From NCBI RefSeq assembly GCF_001425485.1, contig NZ_LMQW01000043.1, forward strand, positions 165,035-229,034: 64,000 nucleotides of DNA, given 5' to 3'. Every line of letters starts with the position of its first letter. Within the stretch, counting starts at the first letter, position 1. This document shows, piece after piece, positions 59,501-64,000 of this stretch. The notes under the pieces were generated by a model. It had not been told where the DNA came from, made no database searches, and worked only from the letters and a program-made list of their open reading frames with translations. Origin of the DNA: Aureimonas sp. Leaf427 (GTDB taxonomy: Bacteria > Pseudomonadota > Alphaproteobacteria > Rhizobiales > Rhizobiaceae). The position numbers were made by a program, and so were the translations under genes.

Positions 59501-60440
59501 GCGGCCGGTCGCGGTGTTTCTCGACCTGCCGCTGCTGGGGGCCGCGACCCCGGCCGCCGCGCCGCGCCTTGCCGTTCACGCGCGGCCCTATGTGCCCGTG
59601 CGCGCCGAGGTCGCCGTGCCCGGCGGAGCGTTTCGGACGGCGGCTCTCGCCCTTGCGCCGGCGACGATGGGTGTGCTGGCGGGCGAACTGGCGCCCGGGC
59701 CGGAAGGCCTGATCGATCGCGGGCATCGGGTTCTCGTCGATCTCTTCAGAGGATCGCTGTCGAGCGTCACCGGTGAAGCGCTGCTGGCAGGGGAAAATCT
59801 TTGCGCGGTGCGCTGCCGAAACGGCGGCCTCGAAGTCCTGCAGTTTCAGGATGCCGAGGAGATCGCGCCGGGCCGCTTTCGTCTCGGCCGCCTCTTGCGG
59901 GCGCAGGGCGGAACGGAGGACGCGATGGCCAGCGGAGCGGAGCCGGGTGCGGACTTCGTGTTGCTCGACGGATCGACGACGGGGCTCGATCTCGCCGGCA
60001 ACGAGTTCGGCCGCGAACTCGACTGGCGGATCGTGCCGGCGGGGCAGGCGCTCGACGATCCCGCCGTGGTCCGGCTGGGCGGGCTGACGCTCGGCGGCCG
60101 GGCGGCGCTGCCGCTATCCCCGGTTCACCTGACGGGTCGGTTCGAAGCGGATGGGGCGCTGTCCCTCGGCTTTGTCCGGCGCACCCGAACGGGCGGCGAC
60201 GGATGGGAGGGGATCGACGTGCCGCTGGGCGAGGAGATCGAGCGCTATCGCATACGCTTGTCGATCGGCGGCGCGGCGCTGACGGTCGAGACCGCCGAGC
60301 CGAGGGCGAGGGTTTCGGCGGCCGATCAGCAGGCCGCCTTCGGCGGGCTGCCGGCGAGCATCTCGGTCGAGGCTTGTCAGTTCAGCCTGACGGCCGGAGC
60401 GGGTCTGGCGCGGCGGGCGCTGTTCCGGCGCCCGGCCTGA
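56547..60440 (+). CDS. GTA host-interaction protein (gp15, GTA TIM-barrel-like/tail 3)
   Basis: A 1297-residue protein, the largest of the cluster, forming the tail-tip 'megatron' that contacts the cell. A Gly-rich N-terminus, then 'YSYFGNVAIGLCEGPIAGIR', then a TIM-barrel-like GTA domain (about 410-730) with 'KITYAADWSEYFGYRPADGS' and 'IDMVGIDNYLPLSDWRIEDA', then a Phage-tail_3 region and a C-terminal beta-rich half that would vary with host. Length matches RcGTA gp15. The ATG is 3 bases after the gp14 stop. Confidence 0.93.
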   Translation: MATILLQAAGGVVGGLLGGPFGAMAGRALGALGGAAIDSRLFGPGTRRVEGPRLGASRLLDADEGGGIARLYGTARIAGQVIWATRFEETSQTERSGGKGGGSQPKTETTTYSYFGNVAIGLCEGPIAGIRRVWADGEELDLSNLTYRVHRGDAAQMPDPLIEAKQGAGLAPAYRGLAYIVFERLALESFGNRIPQIACEVIRPVGDLEGEIRAITIIPGASEHGLDPLAVRETLRPGEDRIVNRTVRHAPSDFEGSLDELQSLCPRLERAALVVGWFGTDLRAGSCEVRPGVEAAQRNESETWRVGGTARAGGHRISWSGGGPAYGGTPSDRGVIRAIRDLKARGLKVTLYPFLLMDVPAGNALPDPYGGPEQAAYPWRGRMTVERGSDRTAGARTAVERFVGKVAARDYAVAGDTITYQGPAEWSLRRMVLHQAHLALAAGGVDAFVIASELRGLTRLRDETGAFPFVSALMALAAEVKALLPDTKITYAADWSEYFGYRPADGSGDLFYNLDPLWAHPAIDMVGIDNYLPLSDWRIEDAGGASPDGAETPHDLGALGRGVAGGEYADWFYASEADRQARRRTPITDGAAGKPWVFRPKDILDWWRHPHVERRGGVETGGATAWVPSGKPIWFTELGCPAIDKGANQPNVFLDPKSSESLAPHFSTGTPDDLMQRRFLSAHLRHWDPAQPEFQDAGNPISPVYGGRMVEPSGVHVWTWDTRPYPAFPERADIWSDGANWRRGHWLTGRLGRAPVSELIRRLLAEHGFTEVDTSRVDALVGGYLVSGPGSARAELEELMRLCAISAHASGGRLVFTSLDRAAISRQLDVLAEETGDGSLIEQRRMEDSETAEEVVVGYSDPARAYQSAAAEALRSREAHPRKTTIELPVILDEGEARRFASAVLAREADGRDTIRFSASPTEIGLEPGDVVGLGAVPGRFLITRIEDGETRRIEARRIADAAREASDERGVAPAPVPKGPVPVSRPVAVFLDLPLLGAATPAAAPRLAVHARPYVPVRAEVAVPGGAFRTAALALAPATMGVLAGELAPGPEGLIDRGHRVLVDLFRGSLSSVTGEALLAGENLCAVRCRNGGLEVLQFQDAEEIAPGRFRLGRLLRAQGGTEDAMASGAEPGADFVLLDGSTTGLDLAGNEFGRELDWRIVPAGQALDDPAVVRLGGLTLGGRAALPLSPVHLTGRFEADGALSLGFVRRTRTGGDGWEGIDVPLGEEIERYRIRLSIGGAALTVETAEPRARVSAADQQAAFGGLPASISVEACQFSLTAGAGLARRALFRRPA

Positions 60441-60494
60441 TGCGCCCGGCCTTTGTGCCAGGCGGTTCGTTCACCCAGGAGAAGGAGACGTTTC

Positions 60495-60701
60495 ATGGAC
60501 GATGTGAAGAGCTGGTATCGGTCGAAGACCATCTGGGGCGGGATCGTCGCGCTTGTCGCGGCGCTCGGAGGGCTCGTCGGCATCGAGCTCGACGCGGCGA
60601 CGGGGAGCGAGCTGACGATCGCGCTGTCGCAGGCCGCGGCCGCAATCGGGGCGATCGTCGCCATCGTCGGGCGCCTGGAAGCGGTGAAGCCGATCGCCTG
60701 A
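60495..60701 (+). CDS. Small holin-like membrane protein
   Basis: A 68-residue protein with two hydrophobic stretches (about 13-30 and 40-60) linked by an acidic turn, and Trp/Tyr/Lys-rich N-terminus. GAAGGAGA lies 6-8 bases before the ATG. It directly follows gp15 and may be a holin for release of GTA particles, though no endolysin gene is next to it. It could also be a host membrane protein. Confidence 0.65.
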   Translation: MDDVKSWYRSKTIWGGIVALVAALGGLVGIELDAATGSELTIALSQAAAAIGAIVAIVGRLEAVKPIA

Positions 60702-60708
60702 CGGGCCT

Positions 60709-60738
60709 GGAGCGGCGCTTCACATCCCGCGCCGCTCC
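60709..60738 (+). terminator. Hairpin at the end of the GTA cluster
   Basis: A perfect 10-base stem GGAGCGGCGC/GCGCCGCTCC with a 10-base loop, 8 bases after the holin-like stop. The sequence after it is only weakly T-rich. Probably the end of the GTA transcript. Confidence 0.55.
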
Positions 60739-60805
60739 GGCTCCATTCATTCGACATTCAGAGCAGAGCCGCTAGAACGGAGGGAGTTCGATAGCTGGAT
60801 CACCC

Positions 60806-61171
60806 ATGAGCCACCGCGCCCTCTTCAAGAGACGTCCGATCGCGATGGCCCTCGCCGCAACGGCGCTTGCGGGAGCGGTCCTCACCGGGTTTCCGGCCTC
60901 CGCCGAGTTTCGCTTCGCCTCTGCTTCGCCCTTCGCGAGTTGGAGCGAGGAGAGACGCGAGGCGGCTCCGCGGGAGCGCGTCGACGGCGTTCGCATGGCC
61001 GACGCCGACTGCTCGGCGGCCGCGGCGGAGGCGGCGGCGCAGACGGGCGGGCAGGTTCTGTCCGTCTCCAGCCGCGAGCAGGGCGGGCGCACGGTCTGCA
61101 TCGTGACCGTGCTCGTTCCCGGCGAAGGCGGGGAGCGACCGCGCAAGCGCACCCTAACCCTGCCGCAATGA
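60806..61171 (+). CDS. Periplasmic protein upstream of the FeuPQ-like pair (FeuN position)
   Basis: A 121-residue exported protein: signal peptide about 1-33 (ending Ala-Ser-Ala), a variable middle, and a small domain with two Cys ('DADCSAAAAEAAAQTGGQVL' and 'RTVCIVTVLVPG') that looks PepSY-like. It lies 64 bases before the response regulator gene. In rhizobia a small periplasmic protein, FeuN, sits here and restrains the FeuPQ system; orthology is inferred from position and export signal only. Confidence 0.6.
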   Translation: MSHRALFKRRPIAMALAATALAGAVLTGFPASAEFRFASASPFASWSEERREAAPRERVDGVRMADADCSAAAAEAAAQTGGQVLSVSSREQGGRTVCIVTVLVPGEGGERPRKRTLTLPQ

Positions 61172-61235
61172 TCCGCGAAGCGCCGATGGTCCTGCGCTCC
61201 CGCAGGCGGCTCGCGAGGAAGGGCAGACCGGCTCC

Positions 61236-61907
61236 ATGCGCATCCTGATCGTCGAGGACGACCCGAACCTCAACCGGCAGCTGACCGAGGCGCTGCAGGG
61301 CGCCGGCTATGTCGTGGACAAGGCCCTGGATGGCGAGGAGGGCCATTTCCTCGGCGATACCGAACCTTACGACGCGGTCGTGCTGGATGTCGGACTGCCG
61401 TCGATGGACGGGATCAGCGTGCTCGAACGCTGGCGGCGCGACGGGCGCACCATGCCGGTGCTCATCCTAACGGCGCGCGACCGATGGAGCGACAAAGTCG
61501 CCGGAATCGACGCCGGCGCCGACGACTACGTGACGAAGCCCTTCCACATCGAAGAGGTGCTGGCGCGGGTTCGCGCGCTGATCCGGCGTGCGGCGGGGCA
61601 CGCATCCTCCGAGATCCATTGCGGGCCGCTGCGGCTGGACACCAAGGCCTCCAAGGCGACGGTCAACGGGACGGCGCTGAAGCTCACCTCGCACGAATAC
61701 CGGCTGCTCTCCTATCTGATGCACCATGCCGGCGAGATCGTCTCGCGGACGGAGCTGATCGAGCACCTCTACGACCAGGATTTCGACCGCGATTCCAACA
61801 CGATCGAGGTCTTCGTCGGTCGTCTTCGCCGCAAGATCGGCCTCGACCTCATCGAAACCGTTCGCGGGCTTGGCTATAGGATCCCCGATGATACGCCGGG
61901 CGCGTGA
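61236..61907 (+). CDS. feuP: OmpR-family response regulator, FeuP-like
   Basis: A 223-residue regulator: receiver domain (1-115) with phosphoacceptor Asp51 in 'VVLDVGLPSMDG' and Lys in 'DDYVTKPFHIEEV', then a winged-helix DNA-binding domain ('LTSHEYRLLSYLMHHAGEIV', 'IEVFVGRLRRKIG'). Resembles PhoP/FeuP proteins; in Rhizobium and Sinorhizobium FeuPQ controls cyclic glucan export and osmoadaptation. The gene overlaps the kinase gene by 20 bases. Confidence 0.88.
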   Translation: MRILIVEDDPNLNRQLTEALQGAGYVVDKALDGEEGHFLGDTEPYDAVVLDVGLPSMDGISVLERWRRDGRTMPVLILTARDRWSDKVAGIDAGADDYVTKPFHIEEVLARVRALIRRAAGHASSEIHCGPLRLDTKASKATVNGTALKLTSHEYRLLSYLMHHAGEIVSRTELIEHLYDQDFDRDSNTIEVFVGRLRRKIGLDLIETVRGLGYRIPDDTPGA

Positions 61908-63273
61908 GAGCCTTGCGGTCCGGGTCATCGCCTTTTCCAGCCTCTGGGCTCTGACGGGGCTGGTCGTCGTGGGCGGCCTCATCTCGACCCTCTACGCCCG
62001 GACGGCGTCGCGCGGCTTCGAGGAACTGCTGGTCGCGCAACTCTACAACATCGTGAACGTCGTCTCGGTCTCGCCCGAGGGGAACGTCTCGGGCTCGCCC
62101 GATCTCGGCGACCTGCGCTATTCGCAGCCACTGTCCGGCTGGTACTGGGAGGTTCTGCCGGCGAGCGAGAACACGCAAGGTCGGCTCGCCTCGATCTCGC
62201 TCGGGCCGGCCGACATCGCCTCGCCTCCGACATCCGCGCTGCCCTTCGATGCCCAGTACAGGCGGGACTACGAGGCGAAGGGGCTGGAGGGCGAGACGCT
62301 GCGGATCGTCGAGACCGAGATCGTTCTCGATCAGGACAATCACATCGCGCGGTTCCGCGTGATGGGAAATGCGAGCCTCGTCGAGGCCGACATCGCGCAG
62401 TTCGACCGGACGCTCGCCTTCTATCTTTCGCTCTTCGGGCTCGGCTCGATCCTGATCAACGCATTCGCGATCCTCTACGGCCTGAAGCCGCTGACCGGCG
62501 TGCGCCGGGCGCTGGGCGAGGTGCGGGCGGGGCGCGCCGAGCAACTGGTCGGCGCCTTTCCGCTCGAAATCCGCCCGCTGACCGTCGAACTGAACGCGCT
62601 GATCGACAACAACCGGCGGATCGTGGAGCGGGCGCGCACGCAGGTCGGCAATCTCGCCCATTCGCTGAAGACGCCCGTCGCCGTTCTGATGAACGAGGCG
62701 GAGGCGCTGGGCGGCGAGAAGGGGCGGCTCTTCGCGGAGCAGGGTGAGCGGATGCGGTTTCAGGTCCAGCACTATCTGGATCGGGCGCGGATCGCGGCGC
62801 AGAGCGAAGGCATCGTCTTTCGCACGCCCGTCGCGCCCGCGCTCGAGCGGCTGATCCGCGTTCTCGTGAAGCTGAACCCGAAGATCCGGTTCGATCTGGC
62901 GGGACTGGAGGGCCGGTCCATCGTCTTCGCGGGCGAGCGGCAGGACTTCGAGGAAATGGTCGGCAACCTCCTCGAAAACGCGGCGAAATGGACGCGGGGC
63001 CGCATTCGGATCGCGGTCGCGCCGCTCGGCGACGGCACGTTTCGCCTCAGCATCGACGACGACGGGCCGGGCCTTGGCGAGACCGAGATCCTGGAGGCGC
63101 TGAAGCGGGGACGGCGGCTCGACGAGACCGTGCCGGGCAGCGGTCTCGGCCTTTCCATCGTCAGCGACACGGCACAGGAATATCGCGGGACGCTAAAACT
63201 TTCGCGCTCCGACCTCGGCGGTCTGTGCGCAACGCTCGTTCTTCCTCTGGTCCTCGATCCACAGACTTCCTAG
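61888..63273 (+). CDS. feuQ: Sensor histidine kinase, FeuQ/PhoQ-like
   Basis: A 461-residue membrane kinase. TM1 about 11-34, periplasmic sensor about 40-175, TM2 about 178-198, HAMP about 199-250, phosphoacceptor His258 in 'LAHSLKTPVAVLMNEAE' (the PhoQ-type 'HSLKTP' box), and HATPase motifs 'NLLENAAKW', 'DDDGPGLGE' and 'GSGLGLSIV'. The ATG at 61888 is inside the regulator gene and opens a typical N-terminus. Forms a pair with FeuP and possibly the upstream periplasmic protein. Confidence 0.9.
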   Translation: MIRRARESLAVRVIAFSSLWALTGLVVVGGLISTLYARTASRGFEELLVAQLYNIVNVVSVSPEGNVSGSPDLGDLRYSQPLSGWYWEVLPASENTQGRLASISLGPADIASPPTSALPFDAQYRRDYEAKGLEGETLRIVETEIVLDQDNHIARFRVMGNASLVEADIAQFDRTLAFYLSLFGLGSILINAFAILYGLKPLTGVRRALGEVRAGRAEQLVGAFPLEIRPLTVELNALIDNNRRIVERARTQVGNLAHSLKTPVAVLMNEAEALGGEKGRLFAEQGERMRFQVQHYLDRARIAAQSEGIVFRTPVAPALERLIRVLVKLNPKIRFDLAGLEGRSIVFAGERQDFEEMVGNLLENAAKWTRGRIRIAVAPLGDGTFRLSIDDDGPGLGETEILEALKRGRRLDETVPGSGLGLSIVSDTAQEYRGTLKLSRSDLGGLCATLVLPLVLDPQTS

Positions 63274-63277
63274 TATG

Positions 63278-63295
63278 GATGCGTTCGTCGACGCA
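63278..63295. promoter_or_regulatory. Inverted repeat upstream of the lipoprotein gene
   Basis: ATGCGT-TCGTCG-ACGCAT, perfect 6-base arms, 5 bases after the feuQ stop and about 65 bases before the lipoprotein ATG. It may be an operator or a weak terminator. Confidence 0.25.
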
Positions 63296-63361
63296 TTCCG
63301 AGTCCTCGACGGATAACCGTTTCGCCGCCGGAACGGCAGATGCGCCTGATGGGACCGACCG

Positions 63362-63778
63362 ATGAGAAGACGCCTCCTGAGGGCTTGCCTGCCGATCCTG
63401 ATGCTGCCGCTTCTCGCCGGCTGCCTTTCGACGACCCGCGATACGTTCGGCCTCTCCTCCGCCGCTCCTGCCTCCGCCGGCGCCATGGCGCTCGGAGACG
63501 GCCTGATCGGGCGCGACAAGAAGCAGCGCCTGTCGAGCGACGCACGCAACCGGGCGCTGGATGCGGAGTATCAGGCGCTTCAGTTCATGCCGGCCGGGCA
63601 GCCCGTCGCCTGGGAGGCGGGAAGCCTCAAGGGAACGGTGGTTCCGACGCAGCTTTATCGCGTCGGTTCCCAGGACTGCCGCGGCTATTCGCAGACGGTC
63701 CTTCGCGACGGGCGCGAGGCCAAGACGGTCGGCACGGCCTGCCGGAGCGAGGACGGGTTCTGGAGGCCGGTCGCCTGA
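63362..63778 (+). CDS. Lipoprotein with 17-kDa-antigen-like C-terminus
   Basis: A 138-residue protein with a lipobox 'LLAGC' (Cys20) after a basic, hydrophobic signal, so lipid-anchored in the envelope. The C-terminal 60 residues ('LYRVGSQDCRGYSQTVLRD', ending 'GTACRSEDGFWRPVA') follow the surface-antigen pattern, with a Cys pair that may form a disulfide. The middle is variable. The role is unknown, perhaps outer-membrane structural. Located between feuQ and ccmI. Confidence 0.78.
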   Translation: MRRRLLRACLPILMLPLLAGCLSTTRDTFGLSSAAPASAGAMALGDGLIGRDKKQRLSSDARNRALDAEYQALQFMPAGQPVAWEAGSLKGTVVPTQLYRVGSQDCRGYSQTVLRDGREAKTVGTACRSEDGFWRPVA

Positions 63779-63874
63779 CGGCGACTTGTCTGGCGATGCC
63801 GGATCGGTCCTGATAGGGCGGGCGCGAGATGTCCGGGTGGCAGAGGCCGCTTGGACCCGCTAGACTGGAAATCA

Positions 63875-64000
63875 ATGCTGTTCTGGATCATCGCTGGCCT
63901 TCTGACCGTCGTCGTCGTCGCATCCGTTCTCTTTCCGATCCTGCGGAAAAGCCCGGCTGAGGCGCCTGCGCGCGCCGAGCACGACGCCGAAATCTATGCC
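63875..64000 (+). CDS. ccmI: Cytochrome c biogenesis protein CcmI (partial)
   Basis: The first 42 codons of a gene cut by the right edge. The N-terminus 'MLFWIIAGLLTVVVVAS' then 'VLFPILRKSPAEAPARAEHD' is the membrane anchor and start of the coiled region of CcmI/CycH, which presents apocytochrome c for haem attachment. In rhizobia ccmI commonly follows the feuPQ region and heads the cycHJKL operon, in line with this context. Confidence 0.8.
   Translation, partial: MLFWIIAGLLTVVVVASVLFPILRKSPAEAPARAEHDAEIYA

Noticed and set aside
55662-59726. A 1354-codon open frame on the minus strand opposite gp13-gp15
   Set aside because: Shadow of the GTA tail genes; Arg/Pro/His-rich composition, no start context and no recognisable motif.
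45954-60440. Interpretation as an ordinary temperate prophage
   Set aside because: No integrase, repressor, replication, lysis pair or attachment-site repeats; gene order and protein sizes match the GTA pattern.
1-64000. CRISPR arrays, insertion sequences, rRNA and tRNA genes
   Set aside because: No regularly spaced direct repeats, transposase-like frames with terminal repeats, or cloverleaf/rRNA sequences were recognised on either strand by reading; small RNAs cannot be excluded.

Overview
The window looks like a chromosomal segment of a high-GC alphaproteobacterium of the order Hyphomicrobiales (Rhizobiales). The grounds are very GC-rich, codon-biased reading frames and rhizobial-type neighbours: a FeuP/FeuQ-like two-component pair before ccmI, DUF5330, SufE, DUF1491, DUF2336, the DUF1254/DUF1214 pair, a separate DnaA C-terminal-domain protein with DUF6456, and a complete Rhodobacter-type gene transfer agent (GTA) cluster. 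Genus cannot be fixed from the sequence; Aurantimonadaceae-like is only a guess. No rRNA, tRNA, CRISPR array, transposase or integrase was seen.

Layout. 1-321: start of a branched-chain amino-acid binding protein (cut by the window edge). 643-1830: serine-glyoxylate aminotransferase. 2235-7611: RND efflux permease and adaptor, a small conserved protein and a divergent TetR regulator. 7907-11653: iron-siderophore-type ABC transporter (binding protein, two permeases, ATPase) in four start/stop-overlapping genes, behind a good sigma-70-like promoter. 12265-22774: amino-sugar catabolism. On the minus strand lie kinase, GntR regulator, SIS-domain deaminase and NagA; divergently on the plus strand lie a MurQ-like etherase, a sugar binding protein, two permeases, a Gfo/Idh oxidoreductase and a MalK-type ATPase. 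Together they would import an amino sugar (GlcNAc, MurNAc or an oligomer), phosphorylate it, remove lactyl ether, acetyl and amino groups and feed fructose-6-phosphate to glycolysis.

22894-26635: FAH-family hydrolase and a membrane GGDEF-EAL protein. 26738-34328: bacterial alpha-2-macroglobulin with intact thioester and PBP1C, a classic periplasmic defence/repair pair. 34418-45834: mostly single housekeeping genes, including DnaA-C/DUF6456, SufE, a cell-cycle-type histidine kinase, a peptidoglycan-binding protein, DUF2336, the DUF1254/1214 pair, PBP1A and a YcgN-family Cys-cluster protein.

45954-60701: a GTA head-tail cluster of about 14.5 kb in canonical order (TerS, TerL, portal, DUF6107, protease, capsid, connector, stopper, tail terminator, tail tube, two chaperones, tape measure, distal tail, hub, cell-wall peptidase, large host-interaction protein), then a small holin-like membrane protein. 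It has no integrase or replication genes. The least expected feature is a set of three terminator-like hairpins with T-tracts in this otherwise tightly packed cluster: in the leader, between capsid and connector, and just before the tail-tube gene. They may set protein stoichiometry or act as antitermination checkpoints. 60806-64000: a FeuN-position periplasmic protein, FeuP/FeuQ-type regulator and kinase, a lipoprotein, and the start of ccmI.
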